Shown: piece after piece, positions 25,331 through 33,470 of the stretch
Layout: each line of letters begins with the position of its first letter
Numbering within the stretch: the stretch's first letter is position 1
Assembly (NCBI RefSeq): GCF_013004105.1
Contig: NZ_CP053085.1
Coordinates: forward strand, 1 to 64,000
Direction: 5' to 3'
DNA: 64,000 nucleotides
Origin: Gemmatimonas groenlandica
Lineage (GTDB): Bacteria; Gemmatimonadota; Gemmatimonadetes; Gemmatimonadales; Gemmatimonadaceae
Made by a program: the position numbers and the translations under genes
Notes under the pieces: generated by a model
What the model was told of the DNA's origin: nothing
What the model saw: only the letters and a program-made list of their open reading frames with translations
Databases searched by the model: none

Positions 25331-25795
25331 ATGGGATTGTTTGACGGAGCGTTGGGCGACATGGCTGGTTCGCTGCTGGGCGGCAAGGCTGGTGGCGTTG
25401 AGCAAATCCTCGGCGGACTGCTGGGAAACACGACGGCGCCGGGCGGCACGTCCTCGACGGCGCTGTTGAAAATGGCGATGACGCTCGTGCAGCAGAACGG
25501 TGGTGTCGGTGGACTCGTGCAGAAGCTGCAGAGCGGTGGGTTGGGCGAGATCGTATCCTCGTGGGTGAGTACGGGGACGAACCGTTCCGTTACGCCGGCG
25601 CAGCTCGAACAGGCGCTCGGTGGTGCCGCCGTCACGCAGGCCGCCGCGACGGCGGGCGTCGATCCGTCGCAGGCGATGGGCGGGCTCGCCGCCATGCTGC
25701 CGCAGTTGGTCGATAAGCTCACGCCCGACGGCGACGTCACGCCCGGCAGCAACGCGATGCTCACGCAGGTGATGGGTATGCTGCAGGGGAAATAA
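25331..25795 (+). CDS. DUF937/YidB-like protein
   Basis: A 154-residue Gly/Ala-rich protein starting MGLFDGALGDMAGSLLGG, typical of the YidB/DUF937 family, with the conserved helix-turn stretches SVTPAQLEQALGG, LAAMLPQLVDKLTPDG and a PGSNAMLTQ end. The ATG at 25331 has AGGAG 5 bases upstream. The family is thought to be a small helical bundle resembling homeodomain-like folds; no biochemical role is known. It precedes the glycan operon by 67 bases, which seems too far for a shared ribosome but not for a shared mRNA. Confidence 0.85.
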   Translation: MGLFDGALGDMAGSLLGGKAGGVEQILGGLLGNTTAPGGTSSTALLKMAMTLVQQNGGVGGLVQKLQSGGLGEIVSSWVSTGTNRSVTPAQLEQALGGAAVTQAAATAGVDPSQAMGGLAAMLPQLVDKLTPDGDVTPGSNAMLTQVMGMLQGK

Positions 25796-25862
25796 CCGCG
25801 TCGACCGCGCTATATTTGGCTGTAATGCTTCACAACCAATCCACGGCGCGGTCGCCACGGCA

Positions 25863-26951
25863 ATGCCCCATGTGACAAACGTACGAATCGGTGTGATCGG
25901 CTGCGGTGCCATCGCCACGGCGGTGCACCTGCCCACCCTTGTGGGCTTGCGCGGGGTTTCGGTGGTGAGCGTCGCCGATCCCGCGCTCGCGGCCCGGGAG
26001 GCGGCACAGCGCATTGTCGTTGGTGCGCGCGCCTTCGACTCGGCGCAGGAGTTGCTCGACGCGGGCGGACTGGACGCGGTCGTGCTGGCGATGCCGTCAC
26101 CGTTGCATGCCTCGACGGCCATCGCGGCGTTCGCGGCCGGATATCACGTGTATGTCGAGAAGCCAGTAGCCACCACCGTTGCCGACGCGCAGGCCCTGCT
26201 CGCCAGCTGGCAGCGCGCGCAGCGCGTGGGCGTGGTGGGGTTCAACTACCGGCAGCATCCGCTCGTGCAGCAAGCGCACGCGCTGCTGCGTACGGACGCG
26301 ATCGGCGAGGTGGTGGCGCTGCAGACCAACTTCACGTCACGTCCCGACACGGTCCCCGTGTGGAAGCAGCAGTCGAGCGGCGGTGCGCTCTTCGACAAGG
26401 GGGCGCATCACATCGACATCGCGGCCTACCTACTCGGCGCCTATCCCGAGGCCGTGTCGTCGCGCGTCATGTCGCGCCGCACGGCGGGTGATACCGCAAC
26501 GCTCGAGTGTCTGTTTCCGAACGGCGTCACAATGCAGAGCACGTTCTCGTTCGATGCGACGGCAGACGACCGCGTCACGGTGGTCGGTCGCGACGGCCGT
26601 CTCTCGTTTGATCGGCTCGCAGGACTGTCGGTGGAACGCTCACGTAGCGCGGCCGAGCGCAGCGCCGTCTCCCGTGCGCGGACCGCGGTGTCGTCACTGC
26701 TGCGCGAACCATTTGCGCGCTCGCGTTTGCTGCGCGCCGACGCGGAACCATCGTTTCGTCGCGCGCTGTGTGCATTCTCGGAGGCGGTGCGCGCGTGGCC
26801 CACGCCCGTGACGACGTTGCCGACGCTGGCCGACGGTGTGCGTTGCGTGGCGGTATTGCTGGCGGCCGCCGAGGCGGCGGAGCAGGGCACTCGGGTTCCG
26901 GTGCGTGATCTCGTGCGCGACAGTGTGCGCGAGAGTGTGCGCGATGCCTGA
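25863..26951 (+). CDS. Gfo/Idh/MocA family NAD(P)-dependent oxidoreductase
   Basis: A 362-residue sugar oxidoreductase. The Rossmann motif GVIGCGAIATAVHLPTL is at residues about 10-26, EKPVATT (catalytic Lys) near 99, and KGAHHIDIAAYLLGAYPE near 180 carries the conserved His-Asp pair. The C-terminal part is Arg-rich and has an unusual tail, VRDLVRDSVRESVRDA, a run of near-repeated VRDxVRES units. Such enzymes oxidise or reduce nucleotide sugars or inositols. It is the first gene of a five-gene cluster with overlapping starts and stops and therefore most likely makes or modifies a sugar for the polymer built by the glycosyltransferases. The coenzyme preference is not visible. Confidence 0.9.
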   Translation: MPHVTNVRIGVIGCGAIATAVHLPTLVGLRGVSVVSVADPALAAREAAQRIVVGARAFDSAQELLDAGGLDAVVLAMPSPLHASTAIAAFAAGYHVYVEKPVATTVADAQALLASWQRAQRVGVVGFNYRQHPLVQQAHALLRTDAIGEVVALQTNFTSRPDTVPVWKQQSSGGALFDKGAHHIDIAAYLLGAYPEAVSSRVMSRRTAGDTATLECLFPNGVTMQSTFSFDATADDRVTVVGRDGRLSFDRLAGLSVERSRSAAERSAVSRARTAVSSLLREPFARSRLLRADAEPSFRRALCAFSEAVRAWPTPVTTLPTLADGVRCVAVLLAAAEAAEQGTRVPVRDLVRDSVRESVRDA

Positions 26952-28161
26952 TCCACTCCGCATCCTGCTGGTGCACGACTACGCGCCCCTGTTCGGTGGC
27001 GCGGAAGTCGTGAACGACGCCTTGGTGCACGGACTGCGACAGCGTGGACACGAAGTGCGACGCTTTACGAGTACGGCCGGTCTCGATGCATTGCCGCAGG
27101 ACTCGCCGCTGCGTCCCGAATACGTCTGTCGCGGCACGCTGTCGCGATGGCGGACGGCGCTGCAGTCGGCGAACCCGTGGGCACCTGTGGCGCTCCGACA
27201 GGCGATCGAAGACTTCAAGCCCGACCTCGTGCACGTCGGCATCTTCAGCACACAGTTGTCGCCGCTCATTCTACCGGTACTTCGTCACGTGCCGTCGGTG
27301 TTTCATGCGGCCTGGTATCGCGCGGTCTGCCCGACGGGAACGAAGCTCATGCCGAACGGCACGGCGTGCTCACGGCGCGCGGGGGCGGTGTGTTTTACGG
27401 CGGGCTGCGTGCCAGCGCGCGACTGGATACCGCTGATGGGGCAGATGCAGCTGCTGCGTCGGTGGCGCCACGTGTTTCCTGCAACGATCGCCAATAGTGA
27501 AGCGACGGCACGTGTCCTCGCGGCCGACGGCGTGGGCGATCTCGTCGTCGTACCGAACGGGGTGCCAGACGCGCCAGCGCGGGAAGCGATGGTGGATACC
27601 CCGTCGGCCGTCTTCGCGGGGCGCCTTGTGCACGAGAAAGGCGTGGATACGTTGCTCCACGCCTTCGCCGCCGTGCATGCGCAGATCCCGCACGCGACGC
27701 TGGATATCGTCGGCGATGGCGTCGAGCGGCCAGCGCTCGAGGCGTTGAGCCGGTCGTTGAACGTGGAGGAGGTTGTGCGTTTTCACGGGTTCCAGTCGCG
27801 CCAGCAGACCGAGAGCATCGCGCGCTCGGCGTGGGTGCAGGTCGTACCGTCGCGATGGGCAGAGCCGTTTGGACTCGTCGCGGCCGAGGCCATGATGCGG
27901 GGCACCGCCGTGGTGGCGTCGGCCGCTGGCGGGCTGGCCGAGGTGGTGCGCAACGAGGACACCGGGCTGCTCGTGCGACCCGACCACGTGCCGCCGCTGG
28001 CTGAGGCGTTGCATCGCGTATTGGCCAATCGAGCCCTCGCTGAGCAGTGGGGACGCAAGGGACGCGAGGTGGCGCAGGCTGAGTACAGTCATGCGCGATT
28101 CGTTGATCGGATTCTCGCCGTCTATGCGAACGTGATCGACACGCCGGTGAGGTCGCCATGA
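26944..28161 (+). CDS. GT4 family glycosyltransferase
   Basis: A 405-residue GT-B-fold retaining glycosyltransferase. The acceptor half starts LRILLVHDYAPLFGGAEVV; the donor half has VVPNGVPDAP, VFAGRLVHEKGVDTLL and the E-x7-E nucleotide-sugar motif in EPFGLVAAEAMMRG. A CTAGC-type set of four Cys (residues about 131-160, VCPTGTKL, TACSRRAGAVCFTAGCVPA) is unusual for GT4 and matches the subset of glycan-cluster transferases with a small Cys-rich loop, perhaps zinc-binding. The start ATGCCTGA overlaps the upstream stop by 8 bases, so translation is coupled. It probably adds a sugar to a lipid-linked intermediate in the cytoplasm. Confidence 0.9.
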   Translation: MPDPLRILLVHDYAPLFGGAEVVNDALVHGLRQRGHEVRRFTSTAGLDALPQDSPLRPEYVCRGTLSRWRTALQSANPWAPVALRQAIEDFKPDLVHVGIFSTQLSPLILPVLRHVPSVFHAAWYRAVCPTGTKLMPNGTACSRRAGAVCFTAGCVPARDWIPLMGQMQLLRRWRHVFPATIANSEATARVLAADGVGDLVVVPNGVPDAPAREAMVDTPSAVFAGRLVHEKGVDTLLHAFAAVHAQIPHATLDIVGDGVERPALEALSRSLNVEEVVRFHGFQSRQQTESIARSAWVQVVPSRWAEPFGLVAAEAMMRGTAVVASAAGGLAEVVRNEDTGLLVRPDHVPPLAEALHRVLANRALAEQWGRKGREVAQAEYSHARFVDRILAVYANVIDTPVRSP

Positions 28162-29645
28162 CCGGCGCGCGTCCCACGCCGCTGCTGGTGTTCGGCATCG
28201 ATGCCGGTGATCCCGATCTGCTCGAATCGTGGATCGCCGACGGTTCGCTGCCACACCTCGCGGCGCTCGTGCGCGACGGCTCGCACGCACGTACCGGCGG
28301 TGATGAGCTGTCGATGGAGCATGGAGCATGGATCGCCCTCATGAGCGGCGTTCCGCGCGCGCGGCACGGCTATCACTACTACCGGCAACTGGTGCCCTGC
28401 AGCTACCGCCTCGCACTCACCACAGGTCCGGAGCCGATGGTGACTCCGTTCTGGTCGGCGCTGCGTGACCGGCGCGTGGTGATTGTCGACGTGCCGGACT
28501 TCGATCCGATCGCAGGACTGGCCGGCGTGCAGCTGTTCGATCTGGCGGTGCACAACCGCGAACGTGATGGCGCGTCGCTGCCGGCGCAGGCACTGCAACA
28601 CGCGCTGCGCGTCGTCGGCGACGTGCGCGACATTCCCGAGGCGTTCCGTAGCGCCGAGAGCGTTGACCGCCAGATTCTCGCGCGACTGCTTACGCGAGTG
28701 GAACGGAAGGGGCAGGTTGTTCGAGAGCTGGTGGCCGACACCGCGCCGGACGTGAGTGTGATCGTGTTCGGCGAAGGACATACGGCGGGGCATCAGTTCT
28801 GGCGACACCACCATGGTGGTGGCACGGATGCAGCGCTGCGCGAGGGCATTCGTACGGTGTATCAGGCAATCGACGCAGAGCTGGGTGCGTTACGCGCGTT
28901 GTTGCCCGAATCGCACAACGTCGCCGTTGTCTCGTCGGTGGGACTGCGCTCGCTCTTTCCGGGCGGTGGGGTCGGCGAGGCCATGCTGCGCGCCCTCGGC
29001 TACCAGCACGCCCCGCGTCCAGCGGCGTCCGCCAGCGGGTTCCCTGGACCGCTTACGATCGCGCGTGCGTTGTTACCCACCTCGGTACGGGAATGGCTGT
29101 CGCGACTGCTGTTGTCGCGCGATGCGCGCGAGCGCCTGTTAGCCGACGGATTTGCCAATGGGACTGATTGGTCGCGCACACGCGCGTTCGCGATTCCGAG
29201 CGCATTTCAGAGTTTTATTCGCGTAAACCTGCGGGGCCGAGAGCCGCAGGGTATCGTGGCGTCCGGTGCGGAGTACGCCGCACTGTTGGACGAGCTGGAA
29301 GCCGATCTGCGTGCACTACGTGATGCCGAGACGGGCCGTACTTTGGCCACGTACGTCACGCGGATGACGTCGGCGAATGGTGAGGCGCCGCACACGTTAC
29401 CGGATCTGATCGTAGATTGGGACTTCAGCGAGCGCTTCATCACCGCGATCGATCATCCGCGTGCCCGCATCACGATCAGTGAGCCCGAGTTCTTTCGCGA
29501 CAGCGAGCATACCAGGCAGGGCTTTCTGGCGATGGCGGGTCCTGACGTTCCCACGCTCGACGCGACGAGTCCGTTCGATGCCGGGGGAGTTGCGCCTCTC
29601 CTGCATCGCTTGGCGGCGGACGTGCCGGCCGGTGAGGGCGCGTGA
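28158..29645 (+). CDS. Alkaline-phosphatase-superfamily protein (nucleotide pyrophosphatase/phosphodiesterase type)
   Basis: A 495-residue protein with the fold's N-terminal metal site visible in LLVFGIDAGDPDLLESWIADG and the position of the usual Thr/Ser nucleophile in DELSMEHGAWIALMSGVP (the Ser or Thr of this region). A second metal motif lies in VIVFGEGHTAGHQFW. Compared with classical NPP enzymes, the C-terminal metal site (IDHPRARITI) is weak. It has no signal peptide. The same family type occurs in exopolysaccharide clusters and may handle a phosphorylated sugar or lipid carrier, which would fit here. ATGA overlap with the GT4 gene and GTGA overlap with the flippase gene tie it into the operon. 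Confidence 0.75.
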   Translation: MTGARPTPLLVFGIDAGDPDLLESWIADGSLPHLAALVRDGSHARTGGDELSMEHGAWIALMSGVPRARHGYHYYRQLVPCSYRLALTTGPEPMVTPFWSALRDRRVVIVDVPDFDPIAGLAGVQLFDLAVHNRERDGASLPAQALQHALRVVGDVRDIPEAFRSAESVDRQILARLLTRVERKGQVVRELVADTAPDVSVIVFGEGHTAGHQFWRHHHGGGTDAALREGIRTVYQAIDAELGALRALLPESHNVAVVSSVGLRSLFPGGGVGEAMLRALGYQHAPRPAASASGFPGPLTIARALLPTSVREWLSRLLLSRDARERLLADGFANGTDWSRTRAFAIPSAFQSFIRVNLRGREPQGIVASGAEYAALLDELEADLRALRDAETGRTLATYVTRMTSANGEAPHTLPDLIVDWDFSERFITAIDHPRARITISEPEFFRDSEHTRQGFLAMAGPDVPTLDATSPFDAGGVAPLLHRLAADVPAGEGA

Positions 29646-31111
29646 GCGATAGCTCGGCGCATCGTCCGTGGCGAGGCTCGGCCTGGATCTTCGCGGCGGA
29701 GCTGCTGATCCTGCCCACGGGATTGGTGACCGCGGGATTCCTGACCCGACGACTCGGTCCCGAGGGCTATGGCTTGCTCACACTCGCGGCCACGGCGATG
29801 GCATGGCTGCAGTGGACGGCGAGTTCGATGTTGGCGCGCGCGTCGAATCGCGCGATTGCCGCCGTCGGTGACTGGCGGCCGGTTGCCGCCGAGGTAATGC
29901 ATCTGCATCTGCTCGCTGGTGGCGGCCTTGGGTTGGTGGTGTTGCTGGTGGCGCCGTGGCTATCGGCGTTTCTCGGCCACCCTGTGCTGACGCCGACGTT
30001 GCGATTGCTCGCGGTGGAGCTGCCGATACTCGTGCTCGTGCAGGGGTATCGCGGTGCGCTCATCGCGAATGGCGATCACACGTGGGTCTCGCTGATATCG
30101 GCCGTCCGATGGATCGTGCGCATGCTGGCGGTGCTGGGTCTGGTGAGTCTGGGCTGGTCGATCGACGGCGCGGTCGCCGGCATGGTGCTCTCGAGTGTCG
30201 CGGCGTTGCTGCTGTCGCGCTGGCGTATCGGGCCACTCCGTCGTGCGGAGCCGTCCGAGCGTAGGGCGGTGCGGCTCGGCCTGCTCACGATGGCTGCGCC
30301 GATCGCGATGGCGGCGGTCGGCGCCCGCCTCTTTGAACGCGCCGACCTGTTCCTGTTGGCGACGCTCGGCAGCACAGCCACCAGTCTCGGGCACTATGGC
30401 GCGGCGCAGAATCTGACGATCGTGCTGTCACTGCTCACGGGTGCCGTGTCACCGGTGGTGCTGGCGACGGTCACGCGAATGCGGCGTGATGGTAGTGACG
30501 CCGATGTGCGCATGCTTCAGGTGGATGTACTGCGTCTGCCGTTTCTGCTGTTGCCGTTCGCTGCGCTGGCGGCGGGCGCCGCGCCCGAGATCATGCGCGT
30601 GATTTATGGGGCCGCGTTTCTGGATGCGGCGGTGCCGTTTGCCCTGCTCATTCTCGGTGCGACGGCGCTGATCGCCGTCTCGGTGTCGACGGTGCTGCTG
30701 GTGGCGTCCAATCGCGCGTGGCACGTTGTGGGTCTGACCGCGCCGATGCTGGTCGCACTGGTCGTGTGTACGCTGCTCCTGGTGCCTCGCTACGGGTCGA
30801 CGGGGGCCGCGCTTGCCTCGGTACTGGTGTCGACGGGAGCGGCCGCGGCAGGACAGCTGTTGATCGCGCGCTTCGAGAGCGTTCATGTGCCGCTGCGCAC
30901 GGTGGTCGTGGGAGTCGGGCTCGCGTTTGCGGCGTACGCCGTCGGTGCGGAGTGGCACGTGTCGACCACCGTGGGCACGGTGGCGAAGCTGACCGCGATC
31001 TGCGTCCTGCTGGTATCGGCGCTGCTGCTGCTTCGCGAGATTCCGACGCATCTGCTCCCCTTCGTGGCCGCGCCCGTCGAGCCCGCGAAGTCGGCACCAT
31101 CAGCCTCATGA
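29642..31111 (+). CDS. Oligosaccharide flippase / polysaccharide biosynthesis membrane protein
   Basis: A 489-residue MOP-superfamily membrane protein (Wzx/MurJ/RfbX-like) with about 12-14 hydrophobic segments, beginning FAAELLILPTGLVTAGFL and RLGPEGYGLLTLAATAMA, a canonical Wzx start. The middle has APIAMAAVGARLFERADLFLL, typical of the second half of the fold. The GTG at 29642 overlaps the previous stop (GTGA). It should move lipid-linked glycan units across the inner membrane. It lies between the phosphatase-fold and GT2 genes. Confidence 0.88.
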   Translation: MSDSSAHRPWRGSAWIFAAELLILPTGLVTAGFLTRRLGPEGYGLLTLAATAMAWLQWTASSMLARASNRAIAAVGDWRPVAAEVMHLHLLAGGGLGLVVLLVAPWLSAFLGHPVLTPTLRLLAVELPILVLVQGYRGALIANGDHTWVSLISAVRWIVRMLAVLGLVSLGWSIDGAVAGMVLSSVAALLLSRWRIGPLRRAEPSERRAVRLGLLTMAAPIAMAAVGARLFERADLFLLATLGSTATSLGHYGAAQNLTIVLSLLTGAVSPVVLATVTRMRRDGSDADVRMLQVDVLRLPFLLLPFAALAAGAAPEIMRVIYGAAFLDAAVPFALLILGATALIAVSVSTVLLVASNRAWHVVGLTAPMLVALVVCTLLLVPRYGSTGAALASVLVSTGAAAAGQLLIARFESVHVPLRTVVVGVGLAFAAYAVGAEWHVSTTVGTVAKLTAICVLLVSALLLLREIPTHLLPFVAAPVEPAKSAPSAS

Positions 31112-31989
31112 CGTCCCCGCGCTTCTCCGTCATCGTTCCCACCCGCGCCCGTCTGCCACAGCTGCGTCGGTGCCTCACGGCACTCGCGGCGCAGACGGTG
31201 GCGCGCGATGACTTCGAAGTGGTGATCGTGAATGACGGCTCGCCGCCGCTGCCCGACGTGGAGCTCGACGCCTTCCGCGAGCGGCTCACCATCCGGTCGA
31301 TTCACCAGGAGTGGGGCGGTCCCGCGTCGGCGCGCAACACCGGCATTCGGGAAGCGCACGGCGCGTTTCTGGCGTTCACCGATGACGATTGCGCACCGAC
31401 GCCGCAGTGGCTGGCCACCCTCGACGAGGCATTGCGCGCCACACCAAATGCGCTGGTCGGTGGACACGTGCGCAATGCGCTCGACGACAACGTGTTTTCC
31501 GAAGCGAGTCAGCTACTGATCGATTTTCTGTACGATCGCTTCGACTCGGCGGCCACGCGTGGTCCGCGCTTCTTCACCTCGAACAATTTCGCCGGGGCCA
31601 CCGCATCGTTCCGGGAGATCGGCGGCTTCGACACCACGTTCCGGCTCCCGGCCGGTGAAGACCGCGATCTCACCGATCGCTGGCAGGCGGCCGGTTGGCC
31701 GCACGTGTACGCGCGCGAGGCGCTCGTGCAGCATCATCACGTGATGAGCTTTCGCAGTTACACGCGCCAGCATCTGAATTACGGGCGTGGCGCGTGGACC
31801 TTTCACCAGGCGCGCGCGAGACGGCAGACCGGCGTACGGGAAACCGAATCACCGGGGTTCTACGCAGCGCTACTGGGCTATCCGCTGCAGCGAGGGCGCA
31901 CGCGCCGACCTGTTGTGCAGGTGGCGCTGCTGGCCTGGTCGCAGGGGGCGAATGCGCTGGGATACTTTCTCGAGAAGTTGCGCTCCTGA
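31108..31989 (+). CDS. GT2 family glycosyltransferase
   Basis: A 293-residue inverting GT-A enzyme. It starts with FSVIVPTRARLPQLRRCLTA, has VVIVNDGSPP, the nucleotide-binding WGGPASARNTGI, and the metal-binding DDDCAP (DxD-type). The acceptor motif region reads GEDRDLTDRWQAAGWP (ED.D.), which supports a catalytic base at Asp/Glu there. The ATG at 31108 overlaps the flippase stop (ATGA). It is the last gene of the glycan operon. Donor and acceptor sugars are not deducible. Confidence 0.9.
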   Translation: MTSPRFSVIVPTRARLPQLRRCLTALAAQTVARDDFEVVIVNDGSPPLPDVELDAFRERLTIRSIHQEWGGPASARNTGIREAHGAFLAFTDDDCAPTPQWLATLDEALRATPNALVGGHVRNALDDNVFSEASQLLIDFLYDRFDSAATRGPRFFTSNNFAGATASFREIGGFDTTFRLPAGEDRDLTDRWQAAGWPHVYAREALVQHHHVMSFRSYTRQHLNYGRGAWTFHQARARRQTGVRETESPGFYAALLGYPLQRGRTRRPVVQVALLAWSQGANALGYFLEKLRS

Positions 31990-31999
31990 TCTCGCCGCG

Positions 32000-32040
32000 T
32001 TGACATTCTGTGTCAGTATGACCATAGTCATGACTATGGT
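32000..32040 (+). promoter_or_regulatory. Autoregulated promoter and operator of the toxin-antitoxin pair
   Basis: A TTGACA (32000-32005) and CATAGT (32023-32028) with a 17-base spacer form a promoter. A 20-bp perfect palindrome, ACCATAGTCATGACTATGGT at 32021-32040, covers the -10 element and the start codons, and a smaller inverted repeat TGACA-N5-TGTCA (32001-32015) overlaps the -35. This is the layout expected for a Phd-type antitoxin that represses its own operon. The start site predicted near 32035 would make the mRNA nearly leaderless for the ATG at 32036. Confidence 0.75.
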
Positions 32041-32266
32041 AACAGTGTCGAAGAGCGCCTTAAAAGCACGCATGCTCGAGTATTTCCGCGAAGTGGAGCG
32101 GACGGGCGAGGAACTGGTGGTCACCAGCGATGGTGTGCCCGTGCTGAAAGTGGTGCCGTTCAGCCAGGCACGGTCCGTCGGGGACGCGTTTGCCGACGTG
32201 CGTGGGCAGCTCACGTGGACGGGTGACATCGACGCCCCGACAGACGCCGAGTGGCCGGCGTCATGA
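32036..32266 (+). CDS. Phd/YefM-type antitoxin
   Basis: A 76-residue protein (from ATG 32036; in-frame ATGs at 32018 and 32030 are alternatives). It begins MVTVSKSALKARMLEYFREVE and continues with TGEELVVTSDGVPVLKVVPF, the DNA-binding and dimerisation domain of the Phd/YefM family. The C-terminal part, ending GQLTWTGDIDAPTDAEW, should wrap around the toxin. The choice of start is set by the promoter layout and by the usual family N-terminus. It is followed by a PIN-domain toxin 7 bases later. Confidence 0.9.
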   Translation: MVTVSKSALKARMLEYFREVERTGEELVVTSDGVPVLKVVPFSQARSVGDAFADVRGQLTWTGDIDAPTDAEWPAS

Positions 32267-32273
32267 GAACGTC

Positions 32274-32666
32274 GTGAGTCGCGTGGTGCTCGATACGTCG
32301 GCGCTGTTGTTCTGGACCTTGGCGCCCGAGCGGCTGTCGGAACGGGCCCGTGCGGCAATTGATGCAGCCGCACCGTTCGGCTGGATGGCCAGCGCGATCT
32401 CACTCTGGGAGATCGGCCTCAAGGAGCAGCGCGGTCAACTCTCGCTCGGCGTCACGTTCACGGAGTACGTGCAAAGGCTGCAACTCGTGGATGGCCTCGT
32501 GCTGGCACCGGTGGATGTCCGCACGTGGTTGCGCACGTTGGACTTGGACTGGGCGCACCGCGATCCGGCCGACCGCGTGATCGTGGCGACCGCGGAGTTG
32601 CACTCGCTGCCGTTGATCACGTCGGATGCGGAGATGGGCCGGTACTACCCGGACGTGGTGTGGTGA
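32274..32666 (+). CDS. VapC-family PIN-domain toxin
   Basis: A 130-residue ribonuclease-type toxin. The PIN acidic residues are visible: Asp in VVLDTSALLFW, Glu in SLWEIGLK, and Asp in HRDPADRVIVATA, with a final acidic position near TSDAEMGRYY. The start is GTG 32274, 7 bases after the antitoxin stop. VapC proteins cut tRNA or rRNA and are neutralised by the adjacent antitoxin. Pairing of a PIN toxin with a Phd-type antitoxin is well known. Cotranscription from the promoter at 32000 is expected. Confidence 0.92.
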   Translation: MSRVVLDTSALLFWTLAPERLSERARAAIDAAAPFGWMASAISLWEIGLKEQRGQLSLGVTFTEYVQRLQLVDGLVLAPVDVRTWLRTLDLDWAHRDPADRVIVATAELHSLPLITSDAEMGRYYPDVVW

Positions 32667-32696
32667 CAAGTAACGCGCAATCGTTATCGTCTTTGC

Positions 32697-33470
32697 ATGA
32701 ATAATCCGATCGTCGGCTTGCTCATGCTGATCGGCGCCGCGGCGATCGCCCTACCCGCTGCCGCCAGCGCCCAGCAGCTGCGCGGAGCTATCCGTGATTC
32801 ATTGGCACGGCCACTCGCGGGTGCCGAGGTGATCCTGTCATCCACTGGGGATCGTGTGCGCAGCGACTCATTAGGGCGCTTTGTGTTGGCGGTCCCGCCT
32901 CGCACCGTCGATACCCTCCGTGTGCGGTTGGTCGGCTATCGACCCGCTGAACAACGCATTTCAACCGCGGACGTTGCGAGCGCTTTGGTCGTCGTGTTGC
33001 GTCGTTATCCGCAGATGCTGGATACGTTGCGCGCGCGGACTGATCAGGATCGATGCATTCGCGACGCATTGGTTGGGTTCGAATGTCGCCGAGCGGCAGG
33101 GCGTGGTCTGTTTCGCGATGCCGGGCAGCTCCGTGCGCTCCGTCCGCAGACGTGGGCGGACATGTTCGACGGAATGCCCGGCTTGCGTCGCGTGCCGCGA
33201 TATGGCCCGAGTGGCTATGAGGTGCGCGTGGGGGTCGCGCCGAGTCGTTGCCTCGTTGAGCTGTGGAACGGACAGCTCCCCATGACGAAGTCTCTGGACA
33301 CGCCGTTCGCCCCCGACGAGGCGTGGAGCCCGAACGATGTGATCGCCCTCGAGATGTACGCTGAATACCGCGACGTGCCTGGGCCGTACCGCGGGGCGGC
33401 GTGGCCCGTGGACTCTTCTCAGCCATGCGCCTTGGTGATCTACTGGCTGCGTGGCGCCGCTCGCCGTTAA
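32697..33470 (+). CDS. Exported carboxypeptidase-regulatory-like / TonB-plug-like protein
   Basis: A 257-residue protein with a signal peptide (cleavage near ASAQQ). Residues about 27-105 form a carboxypeptidase regulatory-like (CarbopepD_reg) domain: LRGAIRDSLARPLAGAEVIL, then RSDSLGRFVLAVPP. The second half has the look of a short plug domain (TWADMFDGMPGLRRVPRYGP) and contains four Cys (CIRDALVGFEC, RCLVELWNG, QPCALVIYW) that could form disulfides. It is related to the N-terminal modules of TonB-dependent receptors but no beta-barrel follows, so it is a stand-alone version. It directly abuts the convergent TetR gene. Confidence 0.75.
   Translation: MNNPIVGLLMLIGAAAIALPAAASAQQLRGAIRDSLARPLAGAEVILSSTGDRVRSDSLGRFVLAVPPRTVDTLRVRLVGYRPAEQRISTADVASALVVVLRRYPQMLDTLRARTDQDRCIRDALVGFECRRAAGRGLFRDAGQLRALRPQTWADMFDGMPGLRRVPRYGPSGYEVRVGVAPSRCLVELWNGQLPMTKSLDTPFAPDEAWSPNDVIALEMYAEYRDVPGPYRGAAWPVDSSQPCALVIYWLRGAARR

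Noticed and set aside
26900-26951. Short repeat VRDxVRESVRD at the end of the oxidoreductase as a possible mobile or satellite repeat
   Set aside because: Only three imperfect units of about 12 bases within a coding end; no other copies seen.
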